Positions 10,442 through 19,321 of a stretch of 64,000 bases of DNA are shown here, in pieces. The stretch is from Herpomyces periplanetae. Lineage: Eukaryota; Ascomycota; Laboulbeniomycetes; Herpomycetales; Herpomycetaceae. Location: NCBI GenBank assembly GCA_009733715.1, contig WMKJ01000053.1:29175-93174 (forward strand), read 5' to 3'. The translations under genes were made by a program, and so were the position numbers. How positions within the stretch are numbered: position 1 is the first letter of the stretch; each line of letters begins with the position of its first letter. The notes below the pieces were generated by a model. That model was not told the DNA's origin, made no database searches, and saw only the letters and a list, made by a program, of their open reading frames with translations.

Positions 10442-12643
10442 TTGAAAGTGTCTGCGAAGAGTCGTTTGGAGCGATGGCTAACGTTTGTAGACACGATTAT
10501 CCAAGTGTGGCATGAATATAGATGGATTATCGTAGTGTGCACGATAGTTATTTTCACGGTGTATAAAGGATTATATGATGGAGTTGATGAAGGTACAACA
10601 GATTCAAGAAGGGTTAAGCCGTTGGGGATGGGGATTAAGGGCGGGACTACAGGTACATTGGATGGGTTAAAAGAGATTGAATCTGTGACTAAAACGCCCC
10701 GTAAAGTTATACGTGGGAGTGGAGTAGTCAAGAAGGGGATGATGAAGTTGGGACAGGTGAGCGATAGTGGTGAAGTTGCGATACGAATAATATTTAGTAT
10801 TTTCTACGTTTCAATAACGGGAAATAGTCGCAAGATAGCGCAACGGATTGCACAGCAGTTAAGAGATTGTCGTGATATGAAGATTGAAGAAGTGCGGGTT
10901 TACGATATTGCAGATATTGAAGTGGATGATTATTTTACCAAGGTTGAAGATTCGCAAAGCGTATACTTGTTGGTGGTACCGTCGTACAATGTGGATACGA
11001 TGGTGAGTGAATTTGTACAAAGTTTACGGGAAACATGGTATGATGTACGGCTTAATGCAGGCTCTCTATCGGGACTTTTGGGCTACGCAGTATTTGGGAT
11101 TGGAGATCGTGAAGGATGGCCGAATGTTAAGGAAGGATTTTGCTTTCAAGCGGAAGAAGTTGATAGGTGGTTGGGTCGATTAACGGGAAAAAAGTCGATA
11201 TATTCAGTTGGAATGAGTGATATTGGAAGTGATGGGTGGGAAAGAGTTGACACCTGGATTTCCGGTGTTAAAAGTAGGGTGAATGGACAATTAATGCGGG
11301 AAGATATCCGGGAAAATGATAACGCAATGGATAGTGAAGGCGATGAAGCCCAAATAATGGAAAGAGAAATCTCCATAGCAGATATGGAAGATTTAGGCGT
11401 GAGCGTGAATGCCGCAGGACAAATTGAAAAGCTTCAAAGTAAAGAAATGGTGAACCAAAGTTCTATAACGTATAAAAACTTGACAAAACAAGGATATAGT
11501 ATTATAGGATCTCATTCGGGCGTTAAAATCTGTCGATGGACCAAGTCCGCGTTAAGAGGAAGAGGATTTTGTTACAAGTATACATTTTATGGAATTAAAT
11601 CGCATCTTTGCATGGAAACGACTCCTTCTCTTTCATGTAGCAATAAATGCGTATTTTGTTGGCGACACGGGACAAATCCTGTTGGGACAAGTTGGAAATG
11701 GAAAATTGATGAACCCCAAGATATCTTTCGGGGCGTTAAAGATGCTCATTATCGTAAGATTCGCCAGATGAAAGGAGTCCCGGGAATTCGGCAAGATAGA
11801 TTTGCTGAAGCCCAAAAAATCCGGCACTGTGCTCTTAGCTTGGTTGGCGAACCTGTATTCTATCCTCGAATCAATGAATTTGTCGATTTACTTCACGCCG
11901 AACAAATCAGCTCATTTCTGGTTTGCAATGCTCAACATCCCGACGAACTATCTCGACTTAACCGAGTCACCCAACTCTACGTTTCCGTAGATGCTTCAAA
12001 TCGTGAAAGTTTGCGGCGCATTGATCGTCCACTACACCGGGATTTCTGGCAACGATTTCTTCGCTGTTTATCCATCTTAGCCCTCAAAAGATTTGAACAA
12101 CGAACTGTATTTCGACTTACTCTTGTCAAGGGCTTCAACATGAACAACGAAGTCGCAGGATACGCCGATTTAATCGCTCTGGCACTCCCCTGCTTTATCG
12201 AAATAAAAGGTGTTACTTACTGTGGAGTAACCTCCAAAACTTCTCCAGGCTCGATTTCCATGTCCAACGTTCCGTATCACGAAGAAATCTGTGAATTTGC
12301 TCGTCAACTTGTCCTTCAACTTGACCTCAAAAATCTTCATTACGGTATCGCAGCTCAACATGCTCACAGTTGCTGCGTACTTATCGCAAGCCATCGCTTT
12401 CGCCGTAACGATAAATGGCACACCTGGATTGATTATGACGCCTTCTTCTCTCATCTCCGCTCTGGCGCCCCTTTTACTCCCGAAGATTATATGCATCCTG
12501 ATCCAACTCCTACTTGGGCCTTAAATAATGCCCTAGCTGCCGGTTTCAGTCCTGATGATCAAAGATTTTATCGTCGTCAACCTATTCCGCAAACTTCTCC
12601 TCCCGTTATCCCTCCCATCTCCCCTGCTACCCTACCCTTATAA
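10442..12643 (+). CDS. TYW1: tRNA wybutosine-synthesizing protein 1 (4-demethylwyosine synthase)
   Basis: TYW1 makes the tricyclic 4-demethylwyosine from N1-methylguanosine-37 of tRNA-Phe with pyruvate, a radical-SAM reaction at the ER surface. A flavodoxin-like domain (from about 10,780; FYVSITGNSRKIAQ) is followed by the radical-SAM core with the CxxxCxxC cluster site in CSNKCVFCWRHGTNP (about 11,634), and by a C-terminal TYW1 region. The frame is open from 10430 and begins with a predicted membrane helix (WIIVVCTIVIFTVYKGLY), as in yeast Tyw1, but has no ATG until 10628. The nearest upstream ATG (10432) is out of frame. So the true start probably lies in an unrecognised 5' exon; the left boundary given is the start of the usable frame. 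It ends 36 bp before the stop of convergent IPMK. Confidence 0.87.
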   Translation: MKVSAKSRLERWLTFVDTIIQVWHEYRWIIVVCTIVIFTVYKGLYDGVDEGTTDSRRVKPLGMGIKGGTTGTLDGLKEIESVTKTPRKVIRGSGVVKKGMMKLGQVSDSGEVAIRIIFSIFYVSITGNSRKIAQRIAQQLRDCRDMKIEEVRVYDIADIEVDDYFTKVEDSQSVYLLVVPSYNVDTMVSEFVQSLRETWYDVRLNAGSLSGLLGYAVFGIGDREGWPNVKEGFCFQAEEVDRWLGRLTGKKSIYSVGMSDIGSDGWERVDTWISGVKSRVNGQLMREDIRENDNAMDSEGDEAQIMEREISIADMEDLGVSVNAAGQIEKLQSKEMVNQSSITYKNLTKQGYSIIGSHSGVKICRWTKSALRGRGFCYKYTFYGIKSHLCMETTPSLSCSNKCVFCWRHGTNPVGTSWKWKIDEPQDIFRGVKDAHYRKIRQMKGVPGIRQDRFAEAQKIRHCALSLVGEPVFYPRINEFVDLLHAEQISSFLVCNAQHPDELSRLNRVTQLYVSVDASNRESLRRIDRPLHRDFWQRFLRCLSILALKRFEQRTVFRLTLVKGFNMNNEVAGYADLIALALPCFIEIKGVTYCGVTSKTSPGSISMSNVPYHEEICEFARQLVLQLDLKNLHYGIAAQHAHSCCVLIASHRFRRNDKWHTWIDYDAFFSHLRSGAPFTPEDYMHPDPTPTWALNNALAAGFSPDDQRFYRRQPIPQTSPPVIPPISPATLPL

Positions 12644-12679
12644 CCTAACCTTTTAAATTGTTACTCTTAATCAAGTCAA

Positions 12680-14029
12680 CTATTTCTCATCTTTAATTTC
12701 ATCTTCTATCACCCTATTAAAAGTTTGAATAAAATTATCAATCCCCTTGAGTACATTTTCATCACATCCTCGTCCCGGTTCAAAGTGAGCATGCGCAAAA
12801 TCAATTAACTTGACTATCGTAAATGGTGGTCGTGATTCAATCTTCACATCTGAATCCCCCGTTGATTCCCCCTCCATATCATACTCTCCCCCATTTGCTT
12901 CCCCGTAAACTTCACCATTCGTATTCATATCGGTATCATCATCCTCCTCCTCCCCGTACCCCTCATTCCATGTCCCTTGAAAAACTTGGGCATCCCCTTC
13001 GTACACAAATAATAAACTTGCCGAATACATTCGCACCTCATGTCCTGCAATTACATCCCGTACTCTCCGTACCCTTCGTACAAATGATTCCATTATCCTC
13101 TTTTTATACGCTTCTGTAAATCCTTTTCCCTTAACATTTACAAATTCTCGTAGTCCATAATGTACCGTAGACCGTGTAAAGTGTCTTCCATAGAATTTAC
13201 TATACACTCTATATCCAGATTGTTTATCATAAAATATATATTCCCCACCTAGTCCCCCCGCTGGATCATGCTCAACTTCAACACATTTTGTCATCTGGAA
13301 TAATTCATCTCCGTGCAATGAACTCTGCTTCGTATTCACCACACTGACATCTACACCATTCCATACCCGCATTCCCGTTAATCGAAACCCTAAACATCCA
13401 CTCGTAGTTTCTCCCGATACACGATCCAGTTTAACCCTTTTATCATTACTTGCATCATCATCCCATAATCGTGCTCCCAGTTTAACATCCAGTACACACG
13501 GTCGACGAAAATCCGCCGTTAAATTCCCCAGTACTATACACTCATCCGTATCTATTCCCCGACCATAGATCCCATTTTCACTCACTTCATTCGTAAAACT
13601 TCGCTCATTTAACCGTAACGTTCCCATAAAAACCGGCATACACAACGCTAAACTCGGAAATTCCGCTGTAGCTCGTTCATAAAATTCCACCTCCGTCCGT
13701 GTACACGGTTTAATCACCAGATCTCCATTATCATTGCTCATAGCACCACCACTGTAGTTACCCTGACAAAGGAACCGGTACGGCTTGCCCGTCTAACCGG
13801 TTTTGCCAGCTCGTGTGTGGACGTGGTATACGGCCACGCACGAGCTGGCACCGTCCTGGATAAGTTAATGATAAGCTTAAAAGTTCACAATCATAATTAA
13901 CCCCTACAAAATCTCCCCTACTAAATTCTTCCATAACCATACTATACCATACACAAATACTTACTGTCCAGCTGCCGCATGTTCAAACTTTCGCAACCCT
14001 GATGTTATATCTCCCGTATCTGAATTCAT
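12680..14029 (-). CDS. ARG82: Inositol polyphosphate multikinase (two exons)
   Basis: IPMK phosphorylates inositol trisphosphate to higher inositol phosphates; yeast Arg82 also works with the ArgR-Mcm1 transcription complex. Exon 1 is 14029-13965 and ends in KFEHAAAGH, the conserved start of the family; the donor is GTAAGT. Exon 2 is 13751-12680 (acceptor TACAG). The join completes the His codon and continues GGAMSNDNGDLVIKPC. Together they give 378 residues. Hallmarks are the PxxxDxKxG inositol-binding motif (PCVLDVKLG), SLLFVYEG and the metal-binding IDFAHA near the C-terminus. An acidic stretch (EEEDDDTDMN) precedes the last motif. The 213-nt intron carries two strong hairpins. The gene is divergent from La-Arb1 and convergent with TYW1. 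Confidence 0.9.
13773..13802. other. Small hairpin within the IPMK intron
   Basis: AACCGGT (13773-13779) pairs with ACCGGTT (13796-13802), and the inner ACGG/CCGT extends the stem. It lies directly beside a longer hairpin. Confidence 0.5.
13804..13850. other. 17-bp perfect-like hairpin within the IPMK intron
   Basis: The left arm TGCCAGCTCGTGTGTGG (13804-13820) pairs with CCACGCACGAGCTGGCA (13834-13850), 16 of 17 positions Watson-Crick and one G-U/A-C type mismatch depending on strand, with a 13-nt loop. It is much more GC-rich than its surroundings. It could be a processed intronic RNA, a transcription-factor palindrome or a splicing-related structure; the sequence alone does not decide. 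Confidence 0.65.
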
Positions 14030-14456
14030 TGTATATATCTAACTCTGTTATCCCAACCTTTATCCAATCCAAATAACTTTAACAATGCTCCCACAAAGAA
14101 TTATACACAACTGAACTAACATATAAGGCATACTGAACCATCACCATACGACACTCTGTGCGCTTGCGAGGCGAAGCGAAACCAAAAAAATATTTCCCGA
14201 CGAAACCTCCACCTCAGCCCTACCCGGACCCACTTTTACCCCTCATCTCGTCTCATCTCAACCGTTTATCGCTACCTTCCCTGCTCCCCCCCCTCGCTCT
14301 TTCCCCCAATCGTCCCCCTCCACATGTTCCCCACGTGACCCCCACAGTCACATGTATACCTTCGGGTGCCGAAAATCTTTTTTTTCGTCGTTAAATTTTT
14401 GCTTGGAATGATAATTAACGGTAAAAAATGTCTCATGAATTTCTTCAATTTACATT
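14030..14456. promoter_or_regulatory. Divergent promoter region between IPMK and La-Arb1
   Basis: About 430 bp lie between the two start codons. CACGTGACC is at 14332-14340, 120 bp before the La-Arb1 start, within a long plus-strand pyrimidine-rich tract (14190-14340). A second related site, GTCACATG, follows at 14347. Confidence 0.45.
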
Positions 14457-14460
14457 ATGA
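14428..14460 (+). other. uORF overlapping the La-Arb1 start codon
   Basis: ATG at 14428 opens a 10-codon frame whose TGA (14458-14460) shares two bases with the main ATG (14457-14459), giving ATGA. This arrangement permits termination-coupled re-initiation and may lower or regulate expression; that is inference. Confidence 0.5.
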
Positions 14461-16335
14461 CTTCCGTGCAAATTGAAAGTTCTCGATTGGAAAAAATTCG
14501 TCGCCAGGCAAGTGCTCATGTGTGTACCAAGTCTTTCCCTACTGTTCCCACTAACATAATCTTGCAAGGAAAATTATCAAAAACCTTCACAATTAGGTAG
14601 AATATTATTTTTCAGATCAAAATTTAGCCCGCGATGTCTACATGCTGGAAGCCTGTGAAGGTTCGGAAAACGTCCCCGTCCGTTTAAGCCAAATTTGTTC
14701 GTTTAATCGTATGAAACGTTACAAAAATCGCGACCAAATTATCACAGCACTTCGTACAAGTCAGTTTATCGAACTTGTTCAATTCGATGATTCCCATACG
14801 GATAACCTGGCCGTACGTCGTATAACTCCCGTTAACGAAGCCCATCTTGATACCTTGCGTGGTCTGGTCAATGCAAATAATCCAAACCCTCATATTACTC
14901 CCAAGGTTAGTAGTTAGAATTTGCCCTGTACTCAACATATATTATGCTCACCACATCATAATGTCATTAACACTTTTCCCGTACTCTGCACTTACTCCCG
15001 CAGGCTAAGAGAAAACCTAAACCGGTCGATTTTTTGGAAAATTTACCCGATAATCCAGTCACCCCCACCGAATTTGCTGAAGATAGGGAAATTTATACAC
15101 TAGACATCCCCTTCAGTACTCGAATTGAAATCGCCGTGCAACGGTATACGCAAAAGCGGCATTTTCCTAACCTTGCATCCCATTTATTTAACGCTTGGCT
15201 ACGCTATGGCGGTTGGGAAACCGGTCCACGACAATTTACCGGTAAAGATCCGCGTGAACTCGCTGGTCATGATCCTGCAGATGTTGCTTTACTCATGGCA
15301 ACTCATTTTGTCGGCTCTGATAAAGATGATCCTGTTGAATGGGTCGTCGACTTTCCCGGTGTAGTCAGCGGATTTCTTACATCTCACTTTGAAACTGTTA
15401 CACCTATTACTCTACAGTCAATTCAATTGGCATGTAGGATTATTCGAAACTTTCTTAATTATCTATTACATCGCAACGTTTGTCCCGATTATTCACATCA
15501 GGTTAACACGGCTCGACAAATTTGCGATCAAGCTTGTCACCAATACACTAACTTACTCACCCTTAAGGCTGGTTTACCCGGTCCATTTAATACCGCAGTT
15601 ATCATTGCTCTAGGGAAAAATTATGATTCTACTACTGCCCCCGATGAGATTAACCCTTACTTTGGCTATCGAGTTCCTTCACCTACGTGTGAATGGCAAC
15701 CTGAACCACATCCCTTGGATACCTCGACGGCCGAATGTATTCTGTTAGCTGGATTGCAGGCTGTCAATTCCACAGCTATACAATCATTTCTCGAATCGAC
15801 ACCTCGTGTTGAATGGGCCAAAACATTGGCTAGTGAATGTTCAATACAACGATATGAGGTAACCTTAACCGTTAGGGAAATTCACTTACCATCCCGTGAA
15901 ACTATACTTTGGTATGAAAAGGTAAATAAAGATATTAAACATAGTACTCTTAATACTTCTCCACTCCAACCCATTGGTTCGTTAGTATGCGGTTACTGGG
16001 ATTTACCAACGTTTGAATGTTGGGGATTACCATCGCCTGAAAAAAGAGAAGGTTTATGGTATCCGGGGGCACGGGGGATTTTACGCCAGAGTATAACTAT
16101 TTATTTGGAACAGTATCTACTGGACAAGTGTATAATTGGTATGAAATTTACGGGTAACGTGGTTCACTTGAGTATGACGAATGGATTGAACGTATGGTGT
16201 TTAGAACGTGTTAACAATGTTTACCCAACTTTCTACACTTTACTTTACAACGAGGTACACATGCAAGAACAAGAATTCCAAAAATGTCGCTGGGGCAGTG
16301 CCACGTCTTCCAAACAAAAGGATGTCGATGGATAG
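14457..16335 (+). CDS. La-motif / Arb1 (argonaute siRNA chaperone) fusion protein
   Basis: Three exons: 14457-14507, 14597-14905, 15004-16335, 563 residues. Intron 1 is a GC-AG intron (CAG then GCAAGT ... AATTAG); intron 2 is GTTAGT ... CGCAG. Exons 1-2 form a La motif: IRRQ joins VEYYFSDQNLARDVY, then SFNRMKRY and a winged-helix end, about residues 14-90. This fold binds RNA 3' ends. No RRM follows. Exon 3 matches the Arb1 family: a GGWETGPR stretch, VEWVVDFPGVVSGFL, then NFLNYLLHRNVCPDYSHQ. In fission yeast Arb1 with Arb2 holds duplex siRNA on Ago1 before RITS. I know of no La-motif/Arb1 fusion. The alternative, two adjacent genes, would leave a La-motif-only protein of about 124 residues and an Arb1 without start codon. 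The stop lies 13 bp from that of convergent GH72. Confidence 0.8.
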
Positions 16336-16348
16336 GGGGTACATTTCT

Positions 16349-18201
16349 TTAAATTGAATAATACCCTGCCCAAAACAGAACGAGTAAAGCAATTCCGGAA
16401 TTAAACGAAACGGGGAACTTGTGAAGGGACGCCACACTACGTTTAGCGCTATGGGGAGGGGAATTGGTGCGATTATTTGGGCGGACGTTTGTAGTGAGTT
16501 TCGAAATTGACGGGTATTCAAAGGATGAATTTGAAGGTGTTGACATTGAAGCCAGGGCTGAGACTGAATGTGCTTGTATCAAGGGGAATCCAGCAGGAAA
16601 AGCTCGAAGAGTTGATGTGAAGGGTAAAGTTGACGGGGGCGGGGACGGGGACGGGGACGGGGACAATTCAACGGGAAGAGTATTCCAGGTTTCGGAGAAA
16701 TACTGAAACCTATTTCGTGGTAATGAGGATGAAGGAGGAAGAAGACGTCCGATTACGGGTTTCGAAACACCCCGATCGATTAAACGTTGAATCTCAGGAG
16801 AAGGCGGAATTAGGTTAAAGTGGCGTGAAAATCGGGAGGATTTAATCAGAGATGGAGAGCACATTGGAGCGGTTACGGCATTCGTGGGAGGGGATGATGG
16901 AGACTTTGACCTTTGTGAATTGATGGATTGTATATCACGATGGGATATTTCGGTAAAATTTAGGCGTTTTATCTGGTTGGCAAGATTTGTAAAATCGGGT
17001 CGAAGGTGAACGTTTCCATCGGGCAAAATATCAACGAGTCCATAATCGGAAGATTCTTGAGAGTACTCGTAAACCAGACCACCACTGAATAAATCCATCT
17101 GGGGACTGAAAATTGCCGCGATTTCATTGAAGGGACGGGGACGAATTACGTTACAGCCAAATTCCGAAAAGAATACCGGAATGGTTGTATTTTGGAAAAC
17201 TTTGAGTAGTTGATCGTAGCCGGATTGTTCAAAACTGGTATTATCACCACACCACGAGTAGGAGTTTAGACCAAAAAAGTCCGCATTGGAAATATTATTT
17301 GGGTCCAAAGAGCACTGACTATACTGCCACATATCGTGTAAAAGTTCACGAACATCGGCAGCCGAGTACCCCACGGGGATTTGACGATTAGCATGCTTTG
17401 AGATGTACATTTTAAGATCTCTTTGAAGGGCCTGGTTGAGGGTTAAAAAAGGGTATTGAACGGGATAAAGTATAGAACTTACTCGTATAAACGGAGGGTT
17501 TATCATGGCAGTATCATGATCATTTATTACTTCATTAGTGGCAAAGAAACCCAGTAGATTTGGGAAATTTTTAAAGTTTTCAACGACTCGAAACGTGTGA
17601 GATAGATAATGGGCATTGTACGAATTGGCGGGATTGAGGCGATCCAAACTTTCTCCAGGAAGGGGAGAATTAACGTCAATTAGCATATAAATGCCTGCAT
17701 TGTTGAAGATAGTAGCGCATGCACTGTGATCAATTTGGGGGTCTACGTTATACACTCGGATCGTATTAATCTGTATAGACCGTGAAGAGACAAATCAGTT
17801 CTACCCGATTATTTTCGCCGACTAGAGATGGGAACGAACTTACGCCGATTGTTTGTAATAAGTTTGCATCTCTTGTACAAATGGTTTCATTGGAAAGGGG
17901 ATCCATTTTGTTGGTGGGCATATACGCAGCTTGACCGCCTGGTTGATAACTGAAGGAGAAATAAGGTGAGAAAAAAATTTGCTTATGACCGGGTTAAATG
18001 AAAAGGTTGAACGGCTTGTACCAAAATAAAAGCCATAGTGACGGGCGTGGGAAAGGTTTAAACTTACTCTACACCCATGATTCTCATGCGAGTTTTACTT
18101 TTCGAATTAATAAAATGGGGACCGTTGATTGTGATGGGACTAAGTGCCCATGAAGTCCACATCAGACCAAGTACTCCCAAACTCCAGTATGTCCATATCA
18201 T
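16349..18201 (-). CDS. GPI-anchored 1,3-beta-glucanosyltransferase, GH72 (Gas/Gel family)
   Basis: It cuts beta-1,3-glucan and transfers the new end to another chain, lengthening wall glucan at the cell surface. Exons: 18201-18068, 17949-17844, 17770-16349; 553 residues. Exon 1 encodes a hydrophobic signal peptide and PITINGPHF; the join to exon 2 gives GVDYQPGG, and exon 3 starts INTIRVYNVD. Catalytic glutamates sit in TNEVIND (acid/base) and SEFGC (nucleophile). After the catalytic domain there is a Ser/Pro-rich region, including an SP repeat encoded by GGGGAC units at 16635-16664, and a hydrophobic C-terminus (LLVLFWAGYYSI) fitting a GPI signal. No Cys-rich X8 (CBM43) module is visible. 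Introns are 118 and 73 nt. It converges on La-Arb1. Confidence 0.9.
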
Positions 18202-19321
18202 GGTATTAAGAGATCTTGTTATCGCACGAGATGCTGAGATTTGGATAAATCTACCCTACACACGGACGTTAAAATGTCGTTAGCAGTGTATACTTGGTAC
18301 TTTGTTTCAGCCCGTTTAAAGTAACGTATACATATAGGTACGTGTGTACGTTGGGTTGTTCAGTGTATAACTTACCATGGTCAAAGTATACGTGTTAAAT
18401 CGGTTGAATAAATCATTTAAATTGTACGGGTTATACGTTCAAGCGTATGGAAATGGGGGGGGAGGGGGAGGGGAGCAAAGAAGGAAGAAGGAAAAGAGAA
18501 CGTAACAAGTTAACTTGTCAACTGGCTTTAACCGGTGAAAATAAAAGCAGTCTAGGACGACAGATGGAAAATGGACAAAACAATTTAGAGCAGATTGTCC
18601 ATGCAAGAAAGTGCGGATTGGCACGATTTTGTACTTAATTCAGAGGCCATACTGACGAGGGGAAGCATGCATGCGTAAACCCGTGAGGAGCTCCCGTCCA
18701 ACAGAATACACAAACCCAATCAATCAATACTACCTACATACACGGCCAATTCAAACAAGCCAGCGGAATTGACTAAACATGAGGGGAAATTACCCAAATA
18801 TCTTCATTCCCCTCCCGCTACACATTCCTACTACTTAAAAACCACCAATCCCCTCACCCGCATCCATCATACTTTACCCGTTTATCCCGTCTCACCGCCA
18901 AACTAAAAACACTATCAAACCAACACCTAACACTACTAAACCCAAATTACACAGCACAGCACTAAACCAAGCTAAACAAACACCCTCCTACTTCCCTGAC
19001 CCATATACCAACACCCCCAAGCTCAACCTCTCTACACACACTTCACGATGATGCCCCCGTAACATAACCACCAATACCCACCATCTCAGGCACCAATCCC
19101 ACCTCCGATTCCACCTCCGTCAGGCTCCCTCCGCAACCCCGGCAACCGCCTCTCGGCCCGATCCCGGAACCACGCCGGCCCGATCCCCGTCCAACATCCC
19201 GCGGCCACGTGCCCGCGCGGCTGTTGCCGGGGTTACGGACCACCCCTGTCACGTGCGGCAGTGTAAACACGGGTCGCAATTTTTTGGGTTTTGACGAATG
19301 CGCCGGAATGCAAAAGTTTTG
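18202..19321. other. Spacer between GH72 and EZH2
   Basis: About 1.1 kb, no supported gene. It holds a CACGTG at 19206 and 19250, a GC-rich inverted repeat (separate entry) and A/C-rich sequence at 18700-19030. It should include the GH72 promoter and the EZH2 3' UTR. Confidence 0.5.
19131..19238. repeat. GC-rich inverted repeat, 20-bp arms
   Basis: CCGCAACCCCGGCAACCGCC (19131-19150) is repeated inverted at 19219-19238 with two mismatches. The 68-bp spacer contains two copies of CGGCCCGATCCC and a GGCCACGTGCC palindrome. A further CACGTG lies at 19250. It may be a small non-autonomous element or a regulatory patch. Confidence 0.55.

Noticed and set aside
10342-10731. Minus-strand frame of 129 codons opposite TYW1
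   Set aside because: Shadow of the TYW1 coding frame.
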